Assembly (NCBI GenBank): GCA_947579605.1
Contig: OX388307.1
Location: 31,783,237-31,847,236 of the forward strand
Origin: Athripsodes cinereus
Taxonomy: Eukaryota; Arthropoda; Insecta; Trichoptera; Leptoceridae
Length of the DNA stretch: 64,000 bases
Reading direction: 5' to 3'
The stretch's first letter is position 1. Each line of letters begins with the position of its first letter. The notes under the pieces were generated by a model. It was not told where the DNA came from. It saw only the letters and a program-made list of their open reading frames with translations, and did not search any database. The position numbers and the translations under genes are program-made. Shown piece by piece: positions 32,733 through 43,406 of this stretch.

Positions 32733-33125
32733 TGGACTTTCGATATAATCGGATGTAATTAAGGAAAGGGCAAAAGCAGAATAAAATAATGTATCGTGGG
32801 AGTGTGTGTCAGAAGGGCAAATAATCCAATAACGTCTTTAAAATCATTTTACCTTAGTATGTACTTATACTATGTATGTTCGTAAGCCATGAACAACATT
32901 TTTTACAGTTACTAGGGATATACATAAATTGATTTGTTTCTAGTATAGTGTGCCTATATTTGGTAGGAGGATACCATGTGTTTTATTTTTATTTTATTTT
33001 ATGGCAATGCACCCGTAATCGAGTGAATTATGAAAGTAGATACCATAATTATTATGCATGAGCTAAATAAAAATGTATTCCTATATGCATTTGTTGGTAG
33101 AATACTAATGTAAGTAATAATGTTT

Positions 33126-33332
33126 GATAATATTTAAATTAAAACACTGTTTAATTCCACTATGAGATTGCTTTAATTAAAACGTTTTCGACTACAATGT
33201 AGTCATCATCAGTAATAACACAATACTCTACTACACAATACTACTGTGATGATGACTACATTGTAGTCGAAAACGTTTTAATTAAAACAATCTCATAGTG
33301 GAATTAAACAGTGTTTTAATTTAAATATTATC
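33126..33332. repeat. Foldback element 3, almost perfect palindrome
   Basis: The left arm from gataatatttaaattaaaac and the right arm ending in its complement pair over roughly 88 bases. The inner stem is cgactacaatgtagtcatca and its complement. Downstream text (tttccacaaagttac.cttga) also follows foldback 4. Confidence 0.85.
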
Positions 33333-35000
33333 TTTTATAATGTATTTCCACAAAGTTACACTTGAAAATATAGAATAATAATGTTTGGTTATTATTGTTT
33401 TTTATTGCTTAATTTTTTTTATAATTGAAGACTGTTTAATTTTTTTGTTAATTTTGATCGCTAAAAGCGTATGCCGTATACCTATTTCATGAATAAATAA
33501 ATAAATATCGATCTCAATTCAATTTTTAACTAAATTTCAAATGAAGACACAAAGTACGCTGACTTTATAAGGTAAGTAGAAACACTATTGTAAATGTTTT
33601 CTCTGGAATCGCATTGGCCGAAAGCTGTAATAGTGCCGGTAGAATATGGTATGTTTTCAAAATTAGTAATACTTTCAAGAATTGTCCCACAATTGAGGCA
33701 GCTAGTAAAATAACTGTACATATGTACCGATAAAAAATAAGATATTAAAGACGGAAGACATACTTCATTGCTGAATTGAATTTATTATTCTTAATGTTTT
33801 ACGTGACATTCGAAAAATTTTACAAAGTAGAGAGGGACCCATTCCATTCTATTCTATTTTTATAGGTCATCCACTCATTTCCTAGTGATCAGAAACTCAT
33901 TCATGCCTGTTGGATTGCAACCTTTAACCTGGGAAATGCATTCGGGATTTTTATTGAAAGACGTGTCGGAATCTGATAAAGGAACACTTTATTCACACGG
34001 GTTTTTGACAATGAGAGTGATATTACATAGATAACAGATTATTCAAATGTCACCATAAACAATAAATAGATTGTGGATCAATTGCAAAGAAAATTATTAA
34101 GCTGTGATCCACAATCATATCCATGTGTTAACAATGCCGAAAAATTCATCGACTTTATCTTGATTTAATTTATTCGCGTACCTATATCGTTTTTAATTAA
34201 AGAAAAATGAAGAGATACAAACAAATAATTTTTTTCCCTCTCTCATAGATTTCCTTAATTGACAGTCTCGTAATCTTCTGACAAACATATCGCTCATTTC
34301 AAATGGATAACTGATAATTTTATTGAATACAACAAACAATATAGATATAACAATACATAGACTATTTTATAAAAACTTAAATCTAAACATCCTCCTTATA
34401 GAGACAAATCTCGTGTAAACGAGGGTTAAAATATTATATTCTTTTATGTCTTAGAATTGGTGAATCACAACCTGCTTTTCTTGGTTCATCCATCTCATTG
34501 CAAGCCTCCCTCTAAGTCTCTGATCTGAGGTGGTAAATCTCTGCAACAAATTATCATAGCACATTAGCATAGAACAAAATTAGTAAAAAAATTAAGCGAA
34601 AATATGCTCTTTCTGCGGATTATTATTAAAATATGCAAAAATCTATATAGACAAAAAAATATGCAAATGCAAAAGCAATATACATAATTTGGGTTCTGGT
34701 TATGACATCCAAATTTTTAATATTTTCAAATTCAAATACCTAATCAAATTATCATAATTTAAGAGTTTACAGCTACGTTGATAAATCAATCGCCAATTTT
34801 GTGAGAAAAAAATTGAAAATAGTTTTTTTTTTTGCTTTCGTTGTACAAGTACTCGTACCTAGGTACGTAAAAAGGTGGTTGTCTTTCAATTTCAGGAATC
34901 GGGGAAAAAAAATTACAACATTGATTTCTGAGAAATTCCTGAGATCCACACTTCTATATTAGTGATATCCAATTTTCAACACCCAATTGTGTCAAATTCA
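33333..35000. other. AT-rich DNA, minor repeat pieces
   Basis: Holds a small repeat (33605-33630), a partial D repeat (33740-33840) and AATA-type tails (33490-33507). No gene is supported. Confidence 0.4.
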
Positions 35001-35002
35001 AA

Positions 35003-35165
35003 GATTATTTTAATTAAAAACATTGTACAAATACCTACACTATTAATTTGTTTATTAGTATAACGTTTTTGACTACAATGTAGTCATCTTCAGTATCAAA
35101 CATATATTTACAAGTATTTTATTAGTGTTATAGTGAATTTAAACAGTTTTTAATTAAAATTATCT
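35003..35165. repeat. Foldback element 4, diverged
   Basis: The inner motif gactacaatgtagtcatctt and outer arms attttaattaaaaac/gtttttaattaaaat match foldback 3. Pairing is partly lost. Confidence 0.6.
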
Positions 35166-35689
35166 TTTATTACAAATTTCCACGAAGTTGTGTTTGAAAA
35201 TATAGAATATACACTTAAAAAAAGCATATAACTCTTGCATTGTCTCAAAATTTTGACACGCTGGGTCTTGGAATATTAAAATTTTGAATTGTCGACTTAT
35301 GAAACTGAGCTTTCGACGTGTTTCTTTCATTGAGTCTAGGAAAGTCAAAATATCCACCTCTAATAATAATGCATCTACTTGCAAAGTTTTATAATTTTTT
35401 TGCCATTCTATCATTAATCATTCTTTTCACTTGCCCTAAATAACAATGTCTGTTGTCATTAATCATGGCGACTACATTACTCTTCATTCGTTCACATTCT
35501 CAGTTTTACCCTTGTTTTTTTTATTATTGTTACTTTTTATCACCCCCTTGGGGTTGTTTTAATGCTGCAAAAGTCTTTTTTTTTTAAATAAAATATTATG
35601 TAAAAAAACATTAAAATTGTATACTGAAAATGTGACTTCATTATACGTAATATTTAGCCATGATTACACGAAAAATGTGGAAATAAAAT

Positions 35690-35885
35690 ATAGTGGAAAG
35701 TTCTACAAAAAAGTGGCTGAGCCACGTGGATCATTTTTTTAGAATCAAGTCGGATTTTGAGCAAGGTATTTCAATCGACGTGTTTGCGTAAAAACTCGCA
35801 TGAAGCGAAACAAGTGTGTAAGGATAGATCGAATTTGTGTTTCGTCTTCTCCACTTACCCACAGAAGATACGACACCAGGAAAGT
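35690..35885 (+). pseudogene. Very decayed LINE-A C-terminus
   Basis: gtggctgagccacgtggatca, cgaaacaagtgtgtaaggatagatc and ccacttacccacag track the end of LINE-A (TTWLDHVDQ.., EAKEVCKDRS, SAYPT) with several frameshifts. Confidence 0.6.
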
Positions 35886-36224
35886 CGACCTAATTCTTCA
35901 GAAAGTAATTGAATTTAAAACATGAATACAATATTGTTTCTATTTTATTCAACTTTGCTTTATTTTGCTATATTTTATTTCATTCTATTCATTTCGTTTA
36001 TTTTATTTTAGTTTGTTTTGTTTCATATTATTCTGTTATTTTGTTATACTTGAATAAAACTATCCATCAAAGCACGAGCTCTGCTCAAATTGAGGGAATC
36101 AATTATGTTTTTAATGGATAGGTATTTATAAAAAAATGTTAATTATTTTAAAATGTGTATTTATTCCACAATAAAAATATTTGAATCTGAATTTGAATAT
36201 GTCTTGTAGAAGTATAACTGATGT

Positions 36225-36390
36225 ACATGGTAGACCGCGACCAAGCGACACCTATAATATGGACCAACTGAAGGAGGACATGAACTGTAGCACATACGGA
36301 GAACTGAAGTGACTTAGCTGAAAACAGAGAGGAATGGAGAAAAAAATCCAAACTCGTTGCAGACCAGTCCAATGGATTGTAACTCACTAT
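36225..36390 (+). pseudogene. LINE-E C-terminal remnant
   Basis: The plus frame gives HGRPRPSDTYNMDQLKEDMN, then two stops and a frameshift before EEWRKKSKLVADQSNGL. A sister copy lies on the minus strand at 39088-39300. Both end like RTE-type LINEs. Confidence 0.65.
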
Positions 36391-36749
36391 ATTGTATACC
36401 TAATACCTACGTTAATAATAAAAATAGGTGTCACACATTAAAAAAAACTGAATAAATTGGTTCTCATCTGTTTTCGATTTCCGACCACTGCCTTCTCAAA
36501 TAAAAGTGGGTATGGGAATATTTCAATATGTACTTAGCGAGGCAATGTCTTGAATACTAAGTTGGCTTGGTAACTACAACATGTACCAGAATCCTTTTAT
36601 CTTAAGGGACGTTGGATTGAAATTAAATATCGAAAACGAAAATAATGTACTCGTCCTTAATGTCTACTTATCGTGAAAAACAGCTATAAAGATATCATTT
36701 TTATTAAAAGGTTTTTGGAATAAGGTTTTTTTAAAGAATTCGTCTTTTG

Positions 36750-36985
36750 AGCAACTGGTAAAGAATTGGTGGCCCACTCTTTTCTATGAGTTAACGAGTG
36801 TCCTGCAAAAGTCAGGTGATGGTAATAATAGAGATATTTTACATATTTTAATCAGCGATGAGGTTTACCATCCATTCTGAATAACTTTTTTTGTTGGTAT
36901 GGAGAAGACGGCTTGCATGTTTATAGCAGGCAGCTGGTTTGTTAGTTACCCCACTTGTGGGATGTGCCGTGATGATGTGTTTTAA
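36750..36985 (-). repeat. D repeat copy
   Basis: Reverse-oriented landmarks: gtcctgcaaaagtcaggtga, cagcgatgaggtttaccatc, catgtttatagcaggcagct, ccccacttgtgggatgtgcc. Confidence 0.55.
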
Positions 36986-37139
36986 TGTCTATTTAAGGAA
37001 ATATTCTTAAATAACATTTTAGATTTGTAGTTAAAAGTTAAATTTATAAAGTATGTGTGTTTTCTAGTGTACCTAGAAGTATCAAATACGCAAGGAGTAG
37101 CCATCGGACCAACTGCTTGTAATAAACTTAAAAGTCGTC

Positions 37140-37325
37140 CTTGTCGTACCAATCAAAGTTAAGGCATTCAGAATGAGCGGCATACGTCTCGAACTGAGGA
37201 TCTTAAATGTCTTAAAATCGGATATTTTACGAATACTACTGCCTTTTACAGGACAATAAAAAAATTACAGAAAAGAACGGGAGATTTTTTCTTTACCGGA
37301 ACTCTACGGAAGACATACTAATTCA
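37140..37325 (+). repeat. D repeat copy
   Basis: aaggcattcagaatgagcgg, ctgccttttacaggacaata and ttaccggaactctacggaag follow the D order. Confidence 0.5.
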
Positions 37326-37388
37326 ACAAAATTTTGATGTTGTCTTGTCGCGTATTTTTTAAAAGTTTACATTTCGAACTTTCATTCC

Positions 37389-37434
37389 TCATACAAAACT
37401 TCTCAGTATTAAAATATTGAGAAGTTTTGTATGA
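37389..37434. repeat. Short perfect-looking hairpin
   Basis: tcatacaaaacttctcagta pairs with the complement tattgagaagttttgtatga around a loop of about 6 bases (one mismatch). There are no flanking TIR or tandem duplications. Confidence 0.7.
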
Positions 37435-37743
37435 AGAAGTACAAACAATGTCATCACTTTATCTATTTTAATTAACACCGTTCCGATATGAAATGTACAC
37501 TATTCATTTGACTAATTTGAAAATCACAAATTATTAATTAAGTATTAATTAATTAGTATGTAGCAAAGATGTGATGTTGTAATATTATACGATAGAATTT
37601 AATAATTATGGCCAAATGAATTTCCTGGAATATAGCAATTTCAAAGAAATCCTTCTAGTTACGAACCCTTATAGGAAGAAGGTTCATTACCTGTACATAC
37701 CTTACTAATTTTCTATACTCCCTTATTTTGTAACAATATTAAG

Positions 37744-38095
37744 TTCTACTATTACACCCGGATTTATTTACTTACTTTCGTAGGCCGTACGGTCTTGATA
37801 TCTGAAGCAGTCGATCTCTAAACCTTTCGATCTTGTGCAGTGAGTTGCTAGCCGTCTTTAGCATTTAGCTACTCCAGACTTCGATCAATTTTATAATATT
37901 AGGTTCTAGTTTTAAAATCGAATTTATTTATTTACTTACGTAGGTCGAACAGTCTTGACATGTGAAACATTCGATCTCTAAATTTTTCGATCCTGCACAG
38001 TGAGCTGCTAGCCATCTTAAGCATTAAGCTACTCTAGACCTTTGTTAACGAAATAGTATTAGATTCTAGCTTTGAACCCGGATTTTTTGTTTGAG
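37744..38095. repeat. 160-bp diverged tandem repeat
   Basis: The motif ttctactattacacccgg recurs as ttctagttttaaaatcg and ttctagctttgaacccgg at 37744, 37904 and 38064, exactly 160 bases apart. Within units, tttacttacgtaggtcg, cgatctctaaa..ttcgatc and cagtgagctgctagcc also repeat. About 2.2 units, clearly aged. Confidence 0.8.
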
Positions 38096-38099
38096 TTTA

Positions 38100-38795
38100 A
38101 GTTGTGAAATATTTAAGTTAATGTTAAAAAAAATTGGCTCAAGTTCAGTATGAACGTCACCCTAAAGGCATACTCGTATTTTAATATTGAGCCTAAGGGG
38201 ATGAATATCTTTCGCTTATTTAATTTCATTAACCCCGTTCGTCCTCAGTGTTTTGATTAGGCAAACGATTCATCGAACCGACTATAATGTAATTTGTATA
38301 TTATTATTATTATTAAGATAACATTGTTAATTAGTGAGACCTTACGTATACATAATATTATGGATTCTAGTGCTTGTATTTTACGATGTACAAGTGATTG
38401 GTCGTAAATCTGATATTACAAGGTATTTCCTTAAGTGTTTGTCCCTTGAATATTGCTAAAATATTATTATATTAATACAGTGTTATATTATAACTAACAA
38501 TAGGTACATATAATAGCATAATCTTCCTGTATTGAGGGTGTTAAACCTTGAGAATTAATTTGTAATCTACGCCTGAACAGTTTATTAAGTATTTCAGTAT
38601 GTAAACCTGTTCAAAACGTCTTTCACTTATGTTTTATCATTATTTAATACAACGTTGTGCAAAATGAATCGGTAGAAGTGAGAAACGTGAACCAACGCTT
38701 ACGAATTGACTCTAGGCTGGCACAATTATTTCCGTAAATATTATCAATAGCAGTGCACAAAAATTACAAATTGACATAGATAAACAGTATCTAAA
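38100..38795. other. AT-rich DNA, nothing recognised
   Basis: No supported gene or repeat. Confidence 0.4.
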
Positions 38796-38799
38796 TGTC

Positions 38800-38990
38800 A
38801 TGAAGTCTCCTGTGAAGAATATTTCTCCTATTTTTCTGTCAGTTTTCTAGTATTCCGTAAAAGGAGTGCTCATAATACCTCATCTATAAGATAATTTACA
38901 TCTGCAACTCAGCGATGAAGCATGCCGCCTATCCTGAATGTTTTTATTGGCAAGGAAAAGACAATCTGCATGTTTGTTGGTGGTATAAAT
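38800..38990 (-). repeat. D repeat copy
   Basis: Minus-oriented D text: ccgtaaaaggagtgctcata, cagcgatgaagcatgccgcc, tatcctgaatgtttttattg, atctgcatgtttgttgg. Confidence 0.5.
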
Positions 38991-39087
38991 ATTACACAGG
39001 CGAAAATTAAAGAAATATATGTAAATCTATAACAATAACAATGAATATGAATGAAGCTTTTAAAATTATAAAGTGAGACACACATAC

Positions 39088-39300
39088 AATCCATTGAATT
39101 GGTCTGCAACGAATTTGGATTTTCTTCACCATTCCTCCCTATTTTCAGATAGTCTCTTTAATTCTACAGATGAGCCACAGTTCATGTCCTTCTTCACTTG
39201 ATCCATATACAGGTGTCTGTTGGTCGGCCTCTACCATTTCTGCCTTCGCTTTTGCTCTCCGTGATGTTGAAGGGCAAGACCGAAAACCTGGGTGCCTGAC
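39088..39300 (-). pseudogene. LINE-E C-terminal remnant
   Basis: On the minus strand, GRGRPTDTCIWIK.. then, after a shift, ELKRLSENREEW and ending FVADQFNGLYV-like text; sister of 36225-36390. Confidence 0.6.
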
Positions 39301-39389
39301 GTTGTAGCCAATCCAGTTTGCTCGTTGTTGACTGATTTTTTAAGGAGAAAAACTGTTTTTTTTAAGTTTTTATTTAATTAAATTTACAT

Positions 39390-39979
39390 ACATACATACA
39401 TACCATCACGCCGCTTCCCTCGCGGGGTAGGTAGAAAGGATCGAGCGCCAGTTCCTTCTATCCTTGCATAAATCTTTCGCTTCCGTCACTGTCATACAAC
39501 TCCTCATGCATGCTCTCCTGTTCAATCTTAGGATTTGTTTTGTGTTTTTGTGATTTATGTGGGGTGATATACTTGTGTTGGTATGTGGTGTGGGATTTGT
39601 GATGTGTGTGGTTGAGGTATGTGTTGTTTTTTTTCTGGTTTTATATATGTGTTGTTTGTGTGTTGTTTCATGTATGGACAGTTTGCAGCAGTGTTTTTTT
39701 TGTTATGAATGTGATTGTGTTAATATAGGAAATGAATGCTTTTTGTGATTGTGTATATGTTTCAGTATGATTGATATTTTTGTGAGATGTTTGCCCTAGA
39801 ACTGGTTATACCTAGTTGGGCAGCATCAATGAAAATATGTATAAGATTTGTAATTTATTGGTATAATAAAATTAAAAAAAAAAATGTGCTCAACACGTGA
39901 CCCATTGCCATTTAATCCTCGGACGTCCACGTCTCCGAACACCATTCCTCTCAGTCAAATTAATTAATTAAATTTGACC
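39390..39979 (-). pseudogene. LINE-B fragment with nested LINE tail
   Basis: Flanked by a perfect 14-bp duplication AATTAAATTTACAT (39376-39389, 39980-39993). It begins at the (ATGT)n tail and contains the LINE-B C-terminus (complement of ccgcttccctcgcggggtag) up to 39528. It resumes at 39884 with tgctcaacacgtgacc..cctcggacgtccacgtctcc. Confidence 0.88.
39529..39883 (+). mobile_element. Poly-A LINE 3' fragment inside LINE-B
   Basis: Interrupts the LINE-B text gttcaat|gtgctcaac. The insert is T/G-rich non-coding DNA that ends gtataataaaattaaaaaaa, a plus-strand poly-A tail. A small frame inside (39557-39748) is an artefact of the TG-rich composition. Confidence 0.7.
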
Positions 39980-40330
39980 AATTAAATTTACATTAATTGT
40001 TTATGAGATTGTTCACAGATGAAATAAAGGTATTGAGTAAATATTATTTGTTTGAATATCTTGCTATTTTATCTCTTATATCGCTGATTTGATGGCATTG
40101 TTTTTGACATTTCATAAATTTTGTTAACGAAGACAAACACTTAAGTACCTAGATACATGAAAGAAAGTGTCAAACGCAAAGACCATCAAAGGAAAATCTG
40201 ATGGATACAAGTTAAGTAGGTATGTACATACATAATATACCTATACTCATTAAAATATATAGGTATTATATTATGTAACTATGTATGTTTAATTAGATTC
40301 ACTAATACAACTTCTACTTTGAAAGTGAAG

Positions 40331-40430
40331 AAGTCAGCAGACAAGTGAGGAAGTCAGCAGACAAGTGAGGAAGTCAGCAGACAAGTGAGGAAGTCAGCAG
40401 ACAAGTGAGGAACTCAGCAGACAAGCTGCA
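40331..40430 (+). repeat. 20-bp minisatellite, five units
   Basis: aagtcagcagacaagtgagg is repeated in four perfect units and a fifth altered one (aactcagcagacaagctgca). Confidence 0.95.
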
Positions 40431-40509
40431 TGGAATGAACAAACTAGCGCTAAAATGTTTAGAATTTTTTCCTTTTTTTATTGTTTAACCGTATTTGGGT
40501 GCAGATGAC

Positions 40510-41075
40510 ATAACCAATCAGACATTTCGATCATTGGAGAACCATGTTTCAATAAATAGTAAGTAAATAATTATCAAAAAATAGTATTTTTTTTTTTTAA
40601 AGATTTATCTGGGTTTTGTTATAAACCCAAATACAACCTTATACACCTTTCACAGTAAGCTAAAAGCTTGTGTCGTGAAAGGGGAGTTTGCCGGCTTTTT
40701 CTGAATATTCTGTATTTGTTGCTGACTGGTTGAACTAGCAGTCGATAAATTAGTATTGAACTTAATTGTTCCGAAGCCATTTAAAAGGGAGATCGCGATC
40801 CATTTGAGATATTCTGAAATATAAGATCTCAAAAAAAAGTTGCTTCTATGTATGGTTTGCATAAATCGTTTCTCGATTGGTGGACCTTCAATCGTGACAA
40901 TGATAATGGTGGAATTGGTGAACAATGTCCATGGACACCGAAAGTGATCACTTAAGTCAGCCTAGAGCCAATTCGTTAGCATTGCGATACCTTTCTCACT
41001 TCCTCCGATTACATTTTTGCACAATGTAACATTGTGTAAACATGGTTCTTGAATCGAGATATATGACTGGTTATA
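40510..41075. mobile_element. TIR family G, copy 1 with insertion
   Basis: The left end taaccaatcagacatttcga..ggagaaccatgttt and the right end aaacatggttcttgaatcga..actggtta are inverted. The inner block gacaccgaaagtgatcactt, agcctagagccaattcgtta is shared with the copy at 50617-50812. About 370 bases are inserted at 40552-40925. Confidence 0.65.
40594..40697 (-). repeat. SINE-A fragment
   Basis: The minus-strand 3' half of SINE-A (gccggcaaactcccctttca, acgacacaagctttta, aaaacccagata and A run) ends abruptly at ccggc. The following 230 bases are unassigned. Confidence 0.75.
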
Positions 41076-41084
41076 CTAGCGCTC

Positions 41085-41200
41085 CTCCAATGCCAACAAA
41101 AAAATTAAAACATTCAAGGTGGGTGGTAAACCTTATTGTTGAATTTAAAATATGAAATGTCTTTTAAAGGACAATTAAAAAGAGTGGTAGACCAATAAAT
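41085..41200 (+). repeat. D repeat fragment
   Basis: tccaatgccaacaaaaaaat, aaacattcaaggtgggtgg and agagtggtagaccaat are D landmarks. Confidence 0.45.
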
Positions 41201-41204
41201 TCAT

Positions 41205-41730
41205 TATGGATATTTTACAACAAAGTTACTCTTCCAGCCAAACGGTTACAGGAGTTTGTTTACTGAGTAAATAAGTAAGTATGTTTGTTTGTAGATATCT
41301 ACATGTTATTATTATTTACGCTCACAAATCACGCGTCAGAATTGTATCGTTATCGTCAGTGAAACACTATTGGCAATTATTGTTTGCTTAATCTGATGTT
41401 TGAACATGTCAATGTACACAACACGCATACATACACTACTAGCAGTGATGCCAATGCTTTACAAGTTCATTATCATAAGAAACCTTAAATGAATTCCTCG
41501 ACAAATATTCGATCATAGCCTTCAAAGGCTAACTGGAAGGAATAATCAGATTCCATATGCTTTAGTGACGCTAATCCTGGGACAGCCCTTAATATAGTTT
41601 AATGTTCTCTTACAATCATTAAACTTTTTATATTTTTGTGAAAAATTGTTGTGGAAATATTGAAGTTTATTAGATGTAAAAGCCAATTAAACCAAATTAA
41701 GGGCTAACTCAGGATAAACATCACCTACTT
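41205..41730. other. No recognised feature
   Basis: Mixed AT-rich DNA. Confidence 0.4.
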
Positions 41731-41735
41731 CACTG

Positions 41736-42405
41736 CAAGTTCCTTCTATCCTTGCATAAAGCTTTCGCTTCTGTCACTGTCATACAATTCCTCATGCATG
41801 CTCTCCTGTTCAATGTGCTCCACATGTGACCGTTTTGTAGAATTTGATTTAAATGATCTTGCCATTTGATCCTCGGACATCCACGTCTTCGAGCACCATT
41901 CCTCTCAGTTAAATATTTATTTATTTATTTATTATTACAATATACGGCGTGAGCCTTTTACATGTATAACATAAAATTGTAGAAACTGCATGACAGACAG
42001 TACATTTAAACAACAAGGAATAATCATGAAAAAAGGACAATACACAATAAAAAAACAGTATGCCAAATATAATACATACAAACCATTCAATAAAACTTTT
42101 TTTTTTTTTTTTAATTAATTGATAAAGGACAGAACTAGCAATAAATCATCAAAATTGGGAAATTCAACATAAGATTATTAAAATATATAATTATAAAATG
42201 TTTAACATCACAAACAAATAATCAATACAGACAGAGATCAATAAACAATGAATTTAAGACATATTAACAAGAAGAAATTAATATAGGTATATTTGGGTCA
42301 TTCTGTCCTCATTCGTTCTTTCCATATGCCCAAACCATCGTACCTTATTTACATTCATCCTTATAATTACACCAACTTTCATTCCACATTCCTTTCCTCC
42401 AATTC
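41736..42405 (-). pseudogene. LINE-B fragment with nested repeat R
   Basis: Minus LINE-B text runs at 41736-41918 (agttccttctatccttgca, tcatgcatgctctcctg, ggacatccacgtcttcg) and at about 42293-42405 (tcattctgtcctcattcg, ccaaaccatcgtacctta). Between them a repeat R copy with (TTTA)n head (41919-42290) is inserted. The normal (ATGT)n tail is missing. Confidence 0.8.
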
Positions 42406-42560
42406 TTTCCTGTAAGTTTTGAGTGTTCTGTAAACGCGTTCGTATAACCTCACTTATAAAACAAACAACATCTGGAATTCAGCGATGAGGCACGCCACTC
42501 ATCCGGAACCTATATATTTTTCTGCTGACATGGAGAGGGAAATCTGCATGTTTTCAACCG
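42406..42560 (-). repeat. D repeat copy
   Basis: cctgtaagttttgagtgttc, ttcagcgatgaggcacgcca, ctcatccggaac and aatctgcatgttttc fit D in minus orientation. Confidence 0.5.
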
Positions 42561-42631
42561 TAAAAGAAATATTGGGTAGGTACGCAATTTTTTCCATGAA
42601 CTCCGTAGCAATAGATGTCTAAAATGTATAA

Positions 42632-43125
42632 TCTAATATATAAAAGGAAGACGTGTGTGTTTCACCATTTATGTCTCAAGAACGGCTGTACCGATTTGAA
42701 TGATCTCTGATTTCTTGGATTCTTCTCCGCCCGGAATAGCCGATAGCTAGCTGTAGGAATAGCTCAACTGCGAAAGTTCCAAATGAATTTTATTTTTTTA
42801 CACTTTGCCTACGATGACACACTTGTACAATTATGGGAGTTTGTAAAGAGATTAATAATATTAATCATTCATAAAGTAAGTGGGAGAGGGCAGAAGACCG
42901 GTGGGCCGTCCTAGAAGAAGCTGGCAAGGGCAGGTATCGAACCTGTGTGTTGAAAGGCTTGGTTTGGAGTGGCCAGAGATCCTGGAAGCAGCGGTGGACA
43001 GGGATCTCTGGAGGAGATACCTAGGGGCAACGGGCCCCCGACCGAACTAGGACAGGGGGAAGAAGATGTATGTATGTAATCATTCATTGATTCTTAGGCG
43101 ATACGAAGTTCGCCGGGCCAGCTAG
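42632..43125 (+). mobile_element. Helitron A, short non-autonomous
   Basis: Begins TCTAATATATAAAAGGAAG after an A and ends gccgggccaGCTAG before a T. These are the A|TC...CTAG|T ends of Helitrons, with no target duplication. The first 200 bases resemble lepidopteran Helitrons (caagaacggctgtaccgatt). A LINE fragment with its own duplication sits inside (42873-43076). No Rep/helicase is present. Confidence 0.8.
42873..43076 (+). pseudogene. LINE-C C-terminus inserted in Helitron A
   Basis: Flanked by a perfect 11-bp duplication TAATCATTCAT (42862-42872, 43077-43087). An open frame of 57 codons, 42880-43050, reads GRPRRSWQGQVSNLCVERLG, LEWPEILEAAVDRDLW and ends LGATGPRPN, stop, then a (TATG)n tail. 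GC content is far above its surroundings. Only the last part of the ORF arrived. Confidence 0.9.
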
Positions 43126-43129
43126 TATT

Positions 43130-43365
43130 TTATACATTATATTGTAGTTATTGTTGTTGTTCAAATATCTAGATATAGTAAATAATAATGTGTAGTTACA
43201 GGTATAGAAACTAATCCTGTAAATCACATTAGACATTCATAGCGTAAGACGACAAAGGGATTAAGCTTACACCTCAACGCGTATTCTAATGAACAATCGA
43301 TCATGCTCACTAATACATAATATAATGTAATGCTACAATAATATAATATTGTTATATCTTATTAT
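43130..43365. other. Spacer between Helitrons
   Basis: AT-rich with no supported feature. Confidence 0.4.
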
Positions 43366-43406
43366 TATCTAATATATAAAATTCTCGTGTCACGGTGTTT
43401 GTTATC

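Noticed and set aside
39557..39748. 63-codon Cys/Val-rich frame
   Set aside because: TG-rich non-coding insert with a poly-A tail; the composition explains the residues.
40331..40430. Possible CRISPR-like array
   Set aside because: Units are directly adjacent with no spacers, in eukaryotic DNA; a minisatellite.
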